From contig BNBA01000017.1 in the NCBI GenBank assembly GCA_014654535.1, positions 27,216 to 91,215 on the forward strand: a DNA stretch of 64,000 nt. The letters are read 5' to 3'. Under the pieces are notes generated by a model, which saw only the letters and a list, made by a program, of their open reading frames with translations, searched no databases and had not been told where the DNA came from. Both the position numbers and the translations under genes were made by a program. This document shows, piece after piece, positions 44,336-54,876 of this stretch. Within the stretch, counting starts at the first letter, position 1. Each line of letters begins with the position of its first letter. This DNA comes from Xanthomonas boreopolis. Its GTDB lineage: Bacteria; Pseudomonadota; Gammaproteobacteria; Xanthomonadales; Xanthomonadaceae.

Positions 44336-44941
44336 TCACCGTACCGCGTCCAGCGCCAGGTTCAGCGCCAGCACGTTGACCCGCGGCTGGCCGAGCACAC
44401 CGAACTGGCGCTGCTCGGCCTGTGCGTCGAGCAGCGCGCGCACGCGCGCCTCGGGCCAGCCGCGCGCCCGCGCCACCCTCGCTACCTGCTGGCGCGCGGC
44501 GGCCACCGAGATGTGCGGGTCCAGGCCGCTGCCGGACTGGGTCAGCAGGTCCGTCGCGACCTCGGCCTCGGCGACGCCGTCGCGCGCGGCCACGGCCTTG
44601 CGGGTATCGGCGATGCGCTGGACCAGTTCGGGATTGGAACGCGCCTGGTTGCTGCCGGCCGCGGACATCGGGTCGTACTTGGCGGCCGAGGGCCTAGGCT
44701 GGAAATACTTGGCGTCGGCGAACGGCTGCGCCACCAGCGCCGAGCCGACCACCCGGCCATCGCGCTCGATCAGCGAACCGGTGGCCTGCCGCGGGAACGC
44801 AGCCCCGACGATGCCCGTGGCGACCAGCGAATACGCCAGGCCGAAGCCGAGCAGTATGACCAGTGCCATCGCCAGCGAGGCACGCCAGGCGCCCGGGTCG
44901 CGCAGCGGCCGGGAACCGGAAGAAACATCGGAAACAGGCAT
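44336..44941 (-). CDS. kdpC: Potassium-transporting ATPase subunit C
   Basis: 201 residues. One N-terminal membrane helix (about 22-42), then FPRQATGSLIERDG, YFQPRPSA, the NPELVQRI segment and SGSGLDPHIS, all typical. It stabilises the KdpFABC complex. The gene lies 10 bases after kdpB and is intact. Confidence 0.96.
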   Translation of the reverse strand: MPVSDVSSGSRPLRDPGAWRASLAMALVILLGFGLAYSLVATGIVGAAFPRQATGSLIERDGRVVGSALVAQPFADAKYFQPRPSAAKYDPMSAAGSNQARSNPELVQRIADTRKAVAARDGVAEAEVATDLLTQSGSGLDPHISVAAARQQVARVARARGWPEARVRALLDAQAEQRQFGVLGQPRVNVLALNLALDAVR

Positions 44942-44951
44942 GGGATTCTCC

Positions 44952-46989
44952 TCAGGCGCCGACCAGCGCGGCCAGCGCCATGTCGATCAGTTTGATGCCG
45001 GCGAACGGCAGCAGCACGCCGCCGACGCCGTAGACCAGCATGTTCCGGCGCAACAGCGCGGTCGCCCCGGCCGGACGGAAGCGCACGCCGCGCAGGGCGA
45101 GCGGGATCAGCGCGGGGATGATCAGCGCGTTGAACACCAGCGCCGCCAGCACCGCGTTGCGCGGGCTCGACAACTGCATCACGTTCAGCGCCGCCATCGA
45201 GGGAATCGCCGCGGCGAACAGCGCCGGCAGGATCGCGAAGTACTTGGACACGTCGTTGGCCAGCGAGAAGGTGGTCAGCGCGCCGCGGGTGATCAGCTGC
45301 TGCTTGCCCACTTCCACCACCGCCAGCAGCTTGGCCGGGTCCGAATCCAGGTCGACCATGTTGCCGGCCTCCTTGCCGCCTGCGTGCCGGAGTTCATCGC
45401 CAGGCCGACGTCGGCCTGCGCCAGCGCCGGCGCGTCGTTGGTGCCGTCGCCGACCATCGCCACCAGCCGGCCGCCGGCCTGCTCGCTGCGGATGCGCGCC
45501 AGCTTGTCCTCCGGGCGCGCCTGCGCGATGTAGTCGTCGACGCCGGCCTCGGCGGCGATGGCGGCGGCGGTGAGCGGGTTGTCGCCGGTGATCATCACCG
45601 TCTTGATGCCCATCGCGCGCAACTGCGCGAACTTCTCCTTGATGCCGTGCTTGACCACGTCGCTCAGCTCGACCACGCCGAGCACGTGCTTGCCTTCGGC
45701 CACCACCAGCGGCGTGGCGCCGCCGCGCGCGACCTGCTCGATGCGGCCGGCCAGTTCCGGCGACGCCACGCCGCCCTGCGCCTGCACCCAGGCGGCGATC
45801 GCGTCGCCGGCGCCCTTGCGGATGCTGCGGCCGTCCACGTCCACGCCGGACATGCGCGTCTGCGCGGTGAAGGCGATGAAATGCGCGTCGTCCGGCTCCC
45901 GCATCGCCGCGCCCTGTTCGCGCGCCAGCTTCACGATCGACTTGCCTTCCGGGGTCGGGTCGGCCAGCGAGGCCAGCATCGCGGCGTCGCGCAACTGGCC
46001 GCGGTCGATCCCGGCCAGCGGATGGAACGCGGTGGCCTGGCGGTCGCCGTGGGTGATGGTGCCGGTCTTGTCGAGCAGCAGCACGTCCACGTCGCCGGCC
46101 ACTTCCACCGCCTTGCCGGACTTGGCCAGCACGTTGGCGGCCAGCGCGCGGTTCATGCCGGCGATGCCGATCGCCGGCAGCAGGCCGCCAATGGTGGTCG
46201 GGATCAGGCACACCAGCAGCGCGATCAGCAGCAGCGGATCGAGCTTGACGCCGACGAAGCCGGCGATCGCCGGCAGCGTCGCCACCACGATCAGGAAGGT
46301 CAGCGTCATCGCCGCCAGCAGCAACGTCAGCGCGATCTCGTTGGGCGTCTTCTGGCGGTTGGCGCCCTCGACCAGCGCGATCATGCGGTCGAGGAAGCTC
46401 TGCCCCGGCTCGGCGGTGACCTTGAACACGATCTCGTCGGACAGCACGCGGGTGCCGCCGATCACGCCGCTGCGATCGGTGCCGGCCTCGCGCAGCACCG
46501 GCGCGGATTCGCCGGTCACGGCGGCCTCGTTGATGGTCGCCAGGCCGCGCACGATCTCGCCGTCGGCCGGGATGAACTCGCCCTCGGACACGACCACGTA
46601 GTCGCCCGGGCGCAGCTCGGCCGCCGGCACGCGGGTCTCGCGCGCGTCGTGCTCGCCGCCGAGGCGGCGGGCGACCAGGTCCTTGCGCGCGCGCCGCAAC
46701 GAGGCGGCCTGGCCGCGCCCGCGCGCTTCGGCGATCGCCTCGGCGAAGTTGCCGAACAGCACGGTGACGAACAGGATCGCGGTGACCGCCCAGGCGAAGC
46801 CTGGCCGGTGGCGGCGATCAACGCGGCCAGCAGCGTGCCGGCCATCACCACCGCCATCACCGGGCTGCGCAGCAGGTGGCGCGGGGAGAGCTTGAGGAAG
46901 GCATCGCGGCTGGCCGCGGCGAGCGCCGCGCCATCGAACAGGCGCGGCTGCGTGCGGATGCGCTTTTCCGTGGAAACAGGAGCATTCAT
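44952..46989 (-). pseudogene. kdpB: Potassium ATPase subunit KdpB, two frameshifts
   Basis: P-type ATPase subunit of about 679 residues, in three frames. From ATG 46,989 ([12 protein letters not shown]) to LIAATGQA near 46,800; then [10 protein letters not shown], the TGES loop, phosphorylation motif DKTGTITHG, and [12 protein letters not shown] to MNSGTQAA near 45,380; then [13 protein letters not shown] to the end. Each break fits the loss of one base, and adding two bases restores a full KdpB. No key residue is missing. It may be a real recent inactivation, or errors in a GC-rich region. Confidence 0.9.
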
Positions 46990-47000
46990 GGGGGTGATCC

Positions 47001-48782
47001 TCAGTGCACTGCCAGGTGTTCGGCGATCGGTCCCAGCACCAGCGCCGGCATGAACTGCAGCACGGTGAGGACCACGATCACCGCGACCAGCGTCAGCGCG
47101 AAAGTCGGGGTTTCGATCTGCAGGCTGCCGGCCGATTCCGGCGCGCGGCGCTTGGCGGCCAGGCGCGCGGCGACGACCAGCGGCACGACCAGCGCCGGAT
47201 AGCGGCCCAGCGCCAGCACCAATGCGCAGCTCAGGTTCCACCAGTAGGTGCCGTCGCCCAGTCCCTCGAAGCCGGAACCGTTGTTGGCGAAGGCCGAGGT
47301 GTACTCGTAGAACACCTGGCTGATGCCGTGGAAGCCCGGATTGGAGTTGCCGGTGAACTGCGGCAGCGCCAGCGCCAACGCGGTCAGCCCCAGCAGCACC
47401 AGCGGCTGCAGCAGGATCAGCAGCGCCAGCAGTTGCACTTCGCGCGCCTCGATCTTGCGCCCGAACAGCTCCGGCGTGCGCCCGGTCATCAGCCCGGCCA
47501 GGAACACGCCCAGCATCAGGTAGACGATGAACTGCTGCAGGCCGCAGCCGATGCCGCCCCAGATCGCGTTGATCAGCATGTCCACCAGCGTCACCAGCCC
47601 GCTCAGCGGCGCGAGCGAATCGTGCATCGCGTTGACCGAGCCGTTGGACGTCTGCGTGGTCAACGCCGCCCACAGCGCGGACGCGTCGGCGCCGATGCGC
47701 ACCTCCTTGCCTTCCATCAGCGCCGCCGAGGCGGCACTGGCCGAATGCGCCTCGGACCACAGCAGCAGCGAGGTGGAGGCCGCCGACATCAGCAGCATCG
47801 TGCCGAACACCAGCGCGGCCAGCCGCTTGCGCCCGGTGAAGAAGCCGACCATGAACACCACCGAGACCGGGATCAGCACCAGCGCCAGCGTCTCCAGCAG
47901 GTTCGCCAGCGGCGTCGGGTTCTCCAGCGCCACCGTACTGTTGGGCCCGTACCAGCCGCCGCCGTTCGTGCCCAGCTGCTTGACCGCGACCATCGCCGCG
48001 ACCGGGCCCACCGGAATCTTCTGCTCGGCCATCCCGGCACTCGCATCCAGCGGATGCGCGACGGCGGCGCCGTGCAGCGTCGAGGGAACGCCCTGCCAGC
48101 CCAGCAGCAGCGTCCACAGCAGGCACAGCGGCAGCAGGAAGCGCACGCTCGGGCGGATCACGTCGGCCCAGTAGTTGCCGACATCGACCGCCGCGCGGCC
48201 TTCCCCGGCGACATCGCGCGACCGTTCCTGGCGCAGCATGGCCGCATCCCGATCATACGGCCCGGTCGCGGCCGGTGCCGGCAGGGCATCGGCCGGAGGC
48301 GCGACCGCCCGCCCACCGAACAAAGCCCGCAACGTCGCCACCACCAGCGCCAGGCCCATCATCGGCGTGGCCACCTGCAAACCCACGATGCCGGTCATCT
48401 GCGACAGGTACGACAGCTGCGCCTGCCCGGAGTAATGCTGCTGGTTGGTGTTGGTCAGGAACGACACCATCGTGTGCAGTGCGGTATCCCAGCGCAGGTT
48501 GGCGATGCCGTTCGGATTGAACGGCAGCCAGGCCTGGGTCATGAACACCGCCCAGACCAGCAGCCCCACCACCAGGTTGCTGGCCAGGAACGCGCGCACG
48601 TAGCCGCGCCAGGACATGCCGTGCCGCGGCCGCACGCCGAGCAGCGCGTACAGCGGCCGCTCGACCCAGCCGAACAGCGCGTCGCCGCGCATCGGCGCAC
48701 CGCGCATCACGGCCGCCAGGTAGCGGCCGAGCGGCCATGCCAGCACGATCGCCAGCGCGTAGACGAGAAAGGTTTCGGTCAT
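47001..48782 (-). CDS. kdpA: Potassium-transporting ATPase subunit A
   Basis: 593 residues, ten membrane helices, the potassium-selective channel-like subunit. Filter loops are visible in the [29 protein letters not shown] and NNGSGFEGL segments. Intact, 11 bases upstream of kdpB and 10 bases after kdpF. Confidence 0.97.
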   Translation of the reverse strand: MTETFLVYALAIVLAWPLGRYLAAVMRGAPMRGDALFGWVERPLYALLGVRPRHGMSWRGYVRAFLASNLVVGLLVWAVFMTQAWLPFNPNGIANLRWDTALHTMVSFLTNTNQQHYSGQAQLSYLSQMTGIVGLQVATPMMGLALVVATLRALFGGRAVAPPADALPAPAATGPYDRDAAMLRQERSRDVAGEGRAAVDVGNYWADVIRPSVRFLLPLCLLWTLLLGWQGVPSTLHGAAVAHPLDASAGMAEQKIPVGPVAAMVAVKQLGTNGGGWYGPNSTVALENPTPLANLLETLALVLIPVSVVFMVGFFTGRKRLAALVFGTMLLMSAASTSLLLWSEAHSASAASAALMEGKEVRIGADASALWAALTTQTSNGSVNAMHDSLAPLSGLVTLVDMLINAIWGGIGCGLQQFIVYLMLGVFLAGLMTGRTPELFGRKIEAREVQLLALLILLQPLVLLGLTALALALPQFTGNSNPGFHGISQVFYEYTSAFANNGSGFEGLGDGTYWWNLSCALVLALGRYPALVVPLVVAARLAAKRRAPESAGSLQIETPTFALTLVAVIVVLTVLQFMPALVLGPIAEHLAVH

Positions 48783-48792
48783 GTCGGCGTCC

Positions 48793-48885
48793 TCAGAACT
48801 CTTCCGGGCGCAGGACCACGTACAGCAGGTAGGCCGCCGCGACCAGCACGGCGACACCGCAGACGAACGAAAGCCAGCCGCTCAT
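48793..48885 (-). CDS. kdpF: KdpF small membrane peptide
   Basis: 30 residues with one membrane helix (starts MSGWLSFVCGVAVLV, ends LRPEEF). It lies just upstream of kdpA behind an AGGAGAGAG site, where KdpF, the lipid-like stabiliser of the complex, is expected. It is below the usual length cut-off for gene calling. Confidence 0.88.
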   Translation of the reverse strand: MSGWLSFVCGVAVLVAAAYLLYVVLRPEEF

Positions 48886-48897
48886 TGCTCTCTCCTG

Positions 48898-49602
48898 TCA
48901 AAAGGACGCTTGCAGTGCGACTTCCAGCCGCGAGCCGGCCTGCCCGGGGAACAGGCGGCGCGCGGCGTCATCGGTGAAATGGCCGCTCACGCGCAGCTCG
49001 CACGGCCGGGCGAAGGCCCATACCGCGCTGACCTGCCCGTGCGTGTAGTCGTCGGCATAGGCGCTGTCGAGCCAGTAATGCCCCGCCAGCGCTTCGAAGC
49101 GCAGCGCATCGTTCACCGGCAGGCGCGCGCCGATCTGCGCGTAGCTGCCGGCGCGGCCGCTGGCGAGCGCATCGTCGGACACGCCCAGCTGCAGCCAGTA
49201 ATTCCGCTTCCAGGTCACGGTGGCGCCGACCTCGTTCCAGTCGAGGTCGGCCTTGCTGCCCGGGTACTGGTAGCGGGTGAAGTTGACGTCCAGCGCCCAG
49301 TCCGGCGCCAGGCTGCCGCTCCAGCCGGCGACGAAGTCCATTTCGGTACTGGCGCCGGCCGCATCGCCGAAATCGACCGACGAGCCCCACAGCGAACCAT
49401 AGAGGCCGTTGTCGGCCGAAGCCTTCAACCCGCCCTGCACCGCGGCGTTGCCCTGGTTCTGGCTGGAGCCGCGCCAGACATAGTCGCTGGTGAACGCGGC
49501 GCTGCCGCCGAACGTAACGGCCTGCGCGGACGGCATCGCCGTGCACAGGCCCAGGAACATCGCACCCGGCAGGCACGACCGAAGACCAGACTGCAATTTC
49601 AT
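48898..49602 (-). CDS. TorF family putative porin
   Basis: 234 residues. A signal peptide (about residues 1-26, ending SAQA-V) is followed by alternating beta-strand pattern (FTSDYVWRGSSQNQGNAAVQGGL) and a terminal Phe, as in outer-membrane barrels. It matches the family of bacterial proteins starting TSDYVWRG. It lies 12 bases upstream of kdpF on the same strand, so a role in potassium uptake across the outer membrane is an inference. Confidence 0.8.
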   Translation of the reverse strand: MKLQSGLRSCLPGAMFLGLCTAMPSAQAVTFGGSAAFTSDYVWRGSSQNQGNAAVQGGLKASADNGLYGSLWGSSVDFGDAAGASTEMDFVAGWSGSLAPDWALDVNFTRYQYPGSKADLDWNEVGATVTWKRNYWLQLGVSDDALASGRAGSYAQIGARLPVNDALRFEALAGHYWLDSAYADDYTHGQVSAVWAFARPCELRVSGHFTDDAARRLFPGQAGSRLEVALQASF

Positions 49603-49753
49603 GAAACACGATCCATGGGCGGAACCCCTCCGCCGATGCAGCCAGTCTGTTCCTGTCCCCCATAAAGTCTCCATGGCGGACGCTGCGAGAGACCATAAAT
49701 TCTGCGTAACTTCGATCGGACGGCGGCGCCTGACCGGCGCCGCCGTCACCGGC

Positions 49754-51334
49754 TCAGTGCAGCGGCACGCTCAGCCGCGATGGCGCCGCCGTCGGCGAGC
49801 CGAACGTGACCGTACCGCCGGCGGTGGTCGCGTCGGCATAACGCGGGTCGAGGGTGTCGACGACCAACACCAGCCGGCGGCCGGCCGCGATCCTGGCCGC
49901 GCTCGCCTCCAGCACGATGTTCACGGTCCGCGCCGCGCCCGGCGTCGCCCCGCGCAGGCTGTAGGGCTTGTGGCTGAGCAGTTGGCCGACCCCCAGCGCA
50001 TCGACGCTGTAGAGGTAAGCGAAAAGCGACACGTCCGGCTGGCTCGGCGTCACCGTGATCCGCAGCGTCGGCGATCCGGCCAGCGTGTGCTCGCTGGAAT
50101 ACACCGGACCCATCCACACCCCGGCGCCGGCGCGCGCGACCAGCGGGATCGAGGCGACCGCCGGCTGGCCCAGGCCCTGCAGCAGTCCGCTGACCAGCAC
50201 CACGCCCGAATCGGCCACGGTCGGCACCGCGGTGACGATGCGGTGCGACCAGCCGGTGGCGTCGCCGGCCAGCAAACGCCCGGTCGGCAGCAGCAGCCCG
50301 GCCGGCTTGTCCAGCCCGTAGGTCGTGGGCGCGGCCTGCACCGCGCTCCAGTCCGGGTAGTCGAGCCACTGCCCGTCCAGCGTCGCCAGCCGCACCGCCG
50401 GTTCGTCCTCGACCCCGTTCGCGGCGCCCTTGAGGTAGCGGTCGAACCAGCGCACCGCCGCATCGTAGACCGCGTTCGGCAGGCCCAGCGCACCGGGCAG
50501 CTCGGCGGTGGCGTGGTCGCCCTGGCTGAGCAGCAACTGCTTGGGCCCGTGCAGGCGCTGGTAGAAGTCGACGTACTGGTTGGGCGGGAACAGCCCGTCG
50601 TTGAACGCATTGGCCAGCAGCACCGCGGTCCCGTTGCGGTTGAGCGCGTCGGCCTCGTGCATCACCCCGCGGCTGGCGGCCTGCGGCAGGAAGCCTTGCA
50701 CCGCGCCGTCGTAGTCGCCGAGCGCGACCTTTGCGGTGATCTGCGCCAGCTCCGGGCCGGGGCGGCCGGTCAGCGCGCCGGCCGCGACCAGCAGCGCCAC
50801 GCCCTGCTGGCTGACGGTCCGGTTCGCGTACAGCGAGGCTTCCAGGTCGGCCCAGCCGCTCAGCGCGGCGACCACCTTGATACGCGGGTCGCGCGCGGCC
50901 GCGAGCAGGCTGGTGCCGGCGCCGTAGGAGATGCCGGAGGCGCCGATCGCATCCGGGTCGGCCGGGGTGTTCGCCAGCGCCCAGTCGATCACCGCGCTGA
51001 CGTCCTCCACGGTCGGCGCGCCGGCGATGTCGATCAGCCCGGCCGAATCCCAGAACCCGCGCGAGGTATAGCTGACCACCACGTAGCCGCTGCCGGCGAG
51101 CTGGGTCGCGCGGCCGAGGTATTCCAGGTTCGGCAGCGACCAGCTGGCCGGCATCACCACCAGCGGGAAGGGTCCGTCGCCCTGCCCTTGCGGCACCAGC
51201 ACCAGGGCGCCGAGGGGGGTGCCGTCCCAGCCCGGTATGCGTTGATAGGTCTTGCTGAAACCGGCCGCGGACGCAGCGGCGGAAAAGGCCAGCAACGCGA
51301 CCAGCGCGAGCCAGCGGGCGACGATCCTGCTCAT
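49754..51334 (-). CDS. Exported S15/X-Pro-type alpha/beta hydrolase
   Basis: 526 residues. Signal peptide (cleavage near ASA-AG). Alpha/beta hydrolase core with nucleophile motif GISYGAG, an Asp in NAFNDGLFP and His in SQGDHAT. The C-terminal jelly roll from about residue 340 matches the PepX C-terminal domain of cocaine esterase/X-Pro peptidases. The peptide or ester substrate is unknown. GGGAGGAG precedes the ATG. Confidence 0.82.
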   Translation of the reverse strand: MSRIVARWLALVALLAFSAAASAAGFSKTYQRIPGWDGTPLGALVLVPQGQGDGPFPLVVMPASWSLPNLEYLGRATQLAGSGYVVVSYTSRGFWDSAGLIDIAGAPTVEDVSAVIDWALANTPADPDAIGASGISYGAGTSLLAAARDPRIKVVAALSGWADLEASLYANRTVSQQGVALLVAAGALTGRPGPELAQITAKVALGDYDGAVQGFLPQAASRGVMHEADALNRNGTAVLLANAFNDGLFPPNQYVDFYQRLHGPKQLLLSQGDHATAELPGALGLPNAVYDAAVRWFDRYLKGAANGVEDEPAVRLATLDGQWLDYPDWSAVQAAPTTYGLDKPAGLLLPTGRLLAGDATGWSHRIVTAVPTVADSGVVLVSGLLQGLGQPAVASIPLVARAGAGVWMGPVYSSEHTLAGSPTLRITVTPSQPDVSLFAYLYSVDALGVGQLLSHKPYSLRGATPGAARTVNIVLEASAARIAAGRRLVLVVDTLDPRYADATTAGGTVTFGSPTAAPSRLSVPLH

Positions 51335-51497
51335 GTAACGGCTCCTCCCAGGCAAACCCGCCGGACCGGGATGGACCGGCGGAAGGCACCACAAGGTGGA
51401 ACCCGGCGGGGGAGCCAGCGGCCAGACCGTACCATCAAGTATGGTTACAGCCAAGCTGGGGAGCCGCGGATCGGGGACATCGTTTGGAAGTCTCTGG

Positions 51498-51518
51498 GTC
51501 CCCGCCTTGCGCGGGGAC
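51498..51518. repeat. REP-like GTCCCCGC palindrome
   Basis: 8-bp arms (GTCCCCGC, GCGGGGAC) with a 5-base loop, embedded in the common GGGTCCCCGCCTTGCGCGGG context, in the gap between thiL and the S15 hydrolase. Confidence 0.65.
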
Positions 51519-51572
51519 GACAGGAAGGTGATGCTGCGCGAACGCCCACGACGCGCTCGGGCAGCTCCTCCG

Positions 51573-52547
51573 CTATCCCGCGAAGTGCTGGTATCCGGTC
51601 CTCGGCGGCACCCAAGCCCGCCCCGCCGGATCCAACACCACCACCCCCTCCCCCTCGACGATCCGCCCGACCCGCGCCACCGGCACGTCCGCGAACAGCA
51701 TCGCCTGCTCCACCGCGTCGCGATGCTGGCGCGGCGCCGTGAAGCACAATTCGTAATCGTCGCCGCCCGCGCACTGCAGCGCGTACCGCTCATCGCCCTC
51801 GAACGCAGCGCGCAACGCCGCGGATGCGGGGAGGGCCTCCAGGTACACCTGCGCGCCGACCCGGCTGCGCGCGCAGACATGGCCGAGATCGGCCAGCAGG
51901 CCATCGGATACGTCGATCGCCGCATGCGCCAGGCCCACCAGCCGCAACCCGGCCTGCACCCGCGGCGCCGGCCGCTGCAGGCGCTGCCGCAACGGCTCGA
52001 TCGCCGCATCGGCCGCGCCGGCCACCGCCAGCGTGCCGGCCTGCCAAAGCCTCAGGGCGGCCGCCGCATCGCCGAGCGAACCGGTCACCCAGATATCGTC
52101 GCCGGCCCGCGCCGCATCGCGGCGCAACGCGCTGCCGGCCGCCACCCGCCCCATCGCCGTGACCGACAGCGACAGCGGCCCGCGCGTGGTATCGCCGCCA
52201 ATCAGCGCGACGCCATGGCGATCGGCCAGCGCGAAGAAACCTTCGGCGAAGCCGTCCAGCCAACGCGCGTCCACCTGCGGCAACGACAGCGACAACGTGC
52301 ACCAGGCCGGCTGCGCGCCCATCGCGGCCAGGTCGGACAGGTTCACCGCCAGCGTCTTCCAGCCGATGTCGAACGGCGCGCTCTCCGGCGGGAAATGCAC
52401 GCCGTCGTTGAGCGTGTCCATCGTCACCACCAGTTCCTCGCCCGGCGGCACCCGCAGCAGCGCGGCGTCGTCGCCGATGCCGAGCGCGATATCGCCGCGC
52501 CCGCGGCTGCGGGCACGGAGATGGTCGATCAGGGCGAATTCGTGCAT
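51573..52547 (-). CDS. thiL: Thiamine-monophosphate kinase ThiL
   Basis: 324 residues. Makes thiamine diphosphate from the monophosphate. GIGDDAALL, TMDTLNDGVHF, GGDTTRGPLSLS and AIDVSDGLLADLGH are the family's metal and ATP sites. It follows nusB as in many gammaproteobacteria. A palindromic element lies directly in front of its ATG and no Shine-Dalgarno is seen there. Confidence 0.96.
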   Translation of the reverse strand: MHEFALIDHLRARSRGRGDIALGIGDDAALLRVPPGEELVVTMDTLNDGVHFPPESAPFDIGWKTLAVNLSDLAAMGAQPAWCTLSLSLPQVDARWLDGFAEGFFALADRHGVALIGGDTTRGPLSLSVTAMGRVAAGSALRRDAARAGDDIWVTGSLGDAAAALRLWQAGTLAVAGAADAAIEPLRQRLQRPAPRVQAGLRLVGLAHAAIDVSDGLLADLGHVCARSRVGAQVYLEALPASAALRAAFEGDERYALQCAGGDDYELCFTAPRQHRDAVEQAMLFADVPVARVGRIVEGEGVVVLDPAGRAWVPPRTGYQHFAG

Positions 52548-52552
52548 AAGGC

Positions 52553-52634
52553 GGGATTGGGGATTCGGGATCGGAGATTCGTGAGAAGCAGGGGCGCTTT
52601 TGCGAATCCCAGATCCCGAATCCCCAATCCCGCG
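52553..52634 (-). repeat. Inverted heptamer-array element E (nusB-thiL)
   Basis: Arms GGGATTGGGGATTCGGGATC-type at 52,553-52,585 and complements at 52,602-52,634, with a loop of about 16 bases. It starts 6 bp from the thiL ATG and ends 6 bp from the nusB stop, so it fills the whole gap. Confidence 0.8.
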
Positions 52635-52640
52635 CCGGCG

Positions 52641-53117
52641 CTACGCGCCGCCGCCCGACTCGACCTTGCGCCAGACCAGCGCGGCGCGGTCCAGCACGCC
52701 GTTGACGTAGGTGTGGCCGTGCTCGGAACCGAAGCGCTTGGCGGTCTCGATCGCCTCGTTGATCACGACGCGATACGGCACGTCCTGGCGATACAGCAGC
52801 TCGTAGGCGGCCAGGCGCAGCACCGCGCGCTCGATCGCGTCGACCTCGGCCACGCTGCGGTCCAGGTACGGCGCCAGCGCCTCGTCCAGCTCGGCGTGAT
52901 GCGCCAGCACGCCCTCGACCAGGTTCTCGAAATAGCCAAGGTCGGCCACTTCGTGCGCCTGCTCGTGGGCGAACTGCGCGATCACCTGCTTGGCGTTGCC
53001 GCCGGAAATCTGCCAGGCGTAGACCGCCTGCAATGCGCGGCGGCGCGCGCGCGAACGCAGCACCGGGTCGATGCCGTCGCGGCGGACGTGCCTGTGATGG
53101 CCGCCGGGCTTGTTCAT
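52641..53117 (-). CDS. nusB: Transcription antitermination factor NusB
   Basis: 158 residues, all helical. [14 protein letters not shown] near residue 20 and [17 protein letters not shown] with YVNGVLDRA near the end are the family signatures. It binds boxA RNA with NusE in rRNA operons. The ATG overlaps the ribH stop (ATGA). Confidence 0.96.
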   Translation of the reverse strand: MNKPGGHHRHVRRDGIDPVLRSRARRRALQAVYAWQISGGNAKQVIAQFAHEQAHEVADLGYFENLVEGVLAHHAELDEALAPYLDRSVAEVDAIERAVLRLAAYELLYRQDVPYRVVINEAIETAKRFGSEHGHTYVNGVLDRAALVWRKVESGGGA

Positions 53118-53578
53118 GGCAGTTGCTCCAGCAGGTTGACCATCTCCAGCGCCGCGATCGCGGCCTCCTCGCCCTTGTTGCCGTGGGTGCCGCCGGCGCG
53201 CGCCTCGGCATCCTCGACGCGCTCGACCGCGAGCACGCCGTTCAGCACCGGCACGCCGGTCTGCAGTTGCACGCTCATCAGGCCCTCCGCGCACAGGTCG
53301 GCGACGTGCTCGTAGTGGCGGGTGTCGCCGCGGATCACGCAGCCCAGCGCGATGATCGCCGCGTGCTGGCCGCCCTGGGCCACGCGATTGGCGGCCATCG
53401 GGATCTCCCAGGCGCCGGGCACGCGCACGACGTCCACCGCGTCGTCGGGAATGCCGTTGCCGGCCAGGCTCTGGCGGGCACCGGCGACCAGCACGTCGGT
53501 GATGCGGGCGTTCCAGCGGCTGGCGATGATCGCGAAGCGCGCGCTGGTGGGGCGGAGGTCGCCTTCGTAGTGGCTCAT
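53114..53578 (-). CDS. ribH: Lumazine synthase RibH
   Basis: 154 residues. Condenses the ribB product with the ribD product to lumazine. [36 protein letters not shown] and GNKGEEAA are the active-site segments. It lies downstream of ribBA, with a palindromic element in between. Confidence 0.97.
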   Translation of the reverse strand: MSHYEGDLRPTSARFAIIASRWNARITDVLVAGARQSLAGNGIPDDAVDVVRVPGAWEIPMAANRVAQGGQHAAIIALGCVIRGDTRHYEHVADLCAEGLMSVQLQTGVPVLNGVLAVERVEDAEARAGGTHGNKGEEAAIAALEMVNLLEQLP

Positions 53579-53616
53579 GCGGGGCGGGGATCCAAAAGGT
53601 GGGTCAGTTTAACAGC

Positions 53617-53781
53617 GGGGACTCGGGACTCGGGACTCGGGACTCGGGACTCGGGACTCGGGAAAGGCTCGCGGTCCTCCGCCGGCCAGGCAAGGGGCCG
53701 GCGGAAAGCCGGCCGCTATCGGACGGGGGCATCGGGAACGCTTTTGCGAGTCCCGGCGTCCGGGTCCCGGGTCCCGGCCCC
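53617..53781 (-). repeat. Inverted heptamer-array element F (inside ribBA 3' end)
   Basis: About six tandem GGGACTC units at 53,617-53,662 and complementary GAGTCCC/GGGTCCC units at 53,746-53,781. The distal arm is translated as the last roughly 20 residues of RibBA; the other lies 39 bp before ribH. Confidence 0.8.
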
Positions 53782-54876
53782 GTCCAGGTACTCCACGACC
53801 TCCAGTCCATACCCCGCCAGCGCGACCTGCCGGCGCGGCGTGCCGAGCACGCGCAACTTGCCCAGGCCGAGGTCGGCCAGGATCTGCGCGCCGGCACCGT
53901 TGCGCCGCCATTGGCCCACGTCCTTGTCCTTGCCGGCCGGACGCACCACGGGCTCGCGGCGCAGCCGGGCCAGCAGCGCGTCGCTGTCGCGCGGCGCCGA
54001 CAGCACCACCATCACGCCCTGCCCTTCGGCGGCGATCGCGCGCAAGGCATCGGTGCCGGCGATGCCGAAGTCGTCGCGCCGCCAGTGCAGCAGGTCGGCC
54101 AGCGGGTTCTCGACCTGCACCCGCACCAGCGTCGGCGTGGCCGCGTCCGGGGCGCCCTTGACCAGCGCGAAGTGCAGGTCGTGGGCAATGCGGTCGCGGT
54201 AGGTCAGCAGCTTGAACGGACCGAACTCGGTGTCGATCTCGCGTTCGTCCACGCGCTCGACGGTGTGCTCGGTCGCCAGGCGGTAGGCGATCAGGTCGGC
54301 GATCGAGCCCATCTTCAGCCCGTGCTCGCGCGCGAACGCCTCCAGCTCCGGCCGCCGCGCCATGGTGCCGTCGGGGTTGAGGATCTCGACCAGCACGCCG
54401 GCCGGCTCCAGGCCGGCCAGCATCGCCAGGTCGACGCCCGCCTCGGTATGCCCGGCGCGGGTCAGCACGCCGCCCGGCTGGGCGATCAAGGGAAAGATGT
54501 GGCCGGGCTGGTGCAGGTCGGACGGCTTGGCGTCCGGCTTCACCGCGGTACGGATGGTATGCGCGCGGTCGTAGGCGGAGATGCCGGTGGTCACGCCCTC
54601 GGCGGCCTCGATGCTGACCGTGAAATTGGTCTGGAACTGCGCGGTATTGGCGCGCACCATCGGCGCCAGCCCGAGCTGGCCCGCGCGCTCGCGGGTCAAC
54701 GGCAGGCATACCAGGCCGCGGCCGTGGGTGACCATGAAGTTGATGTCCGACGGCTTGACCAGTTCGGCGGCCATGATCAGGTCGCCTTCGTTCTCGCGGT
54801 CCTCGTCGTCGACGATCACCACCATGCGGCCGGCGCGGATCTCCTCCAGCAACTCGGGAACGGGGGCGAAGTTCAT
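53716..54876 (-). CDS. ribBA: RibB synthase with degenerate RibA domain (RibBX type)
   Basis: 386 residues. Residues 1-200 are DHBP synthase with the DDEDRENEGDL acidic loop and RAGHTEAGVDLA. The C-terminal half aligns with GTP cyclohydrolase II but lacks its three zinc cysteines and reads TLVRVQVENPLADLLH in their place, so it cannot open GTP. A separate ribA should exist elsewhere. The final roughly 20 residues (GAGTRDPDAGTRKSVPDAPVR) come from element F. ATGA overlap with ribE. Confidence 0.93.
   Translation of the reverse strand: MNFAPVPELLEEIRAGRMVVIVDDEDRENEGDLIMAAELVKPSDINFMVTHGRGLVCLPLTRERAGQLGLAPMVRANTAQFQTNFTVSIEAAEGVTTGISAYDRAHTIRTAVKPDAKPSDLHQPGHIFPLIAQPGGVLTRAGHTEAGVDLAMLAGLEPAGVLVEILNPDGTMARRPELEAFAREHGLKMGSIADLIAYRLATEHTVERVDEREIDTEFGPFKLLTYRDRIAHDLHFALVKGAPDAATPTLVRVQVENPLADLLHWRRDDFGIAGTDALRAIAAEGQGVMVVLSAPRDSDALLARLRREPVVRPAGKDKDVGQWRRNGAGAQILADLGLGKLRVLGTPRRQVALAGYGLEVVEYLDGAGTRDPDAGTRKSVPDAPVR

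Noticed and set aside
53617..53662. GGGACTC tandem array as a possible CRISPR
   Set aside because: Units are 7 bp with no spacers and no cas genes; it is one arm of an inverted repeat element.
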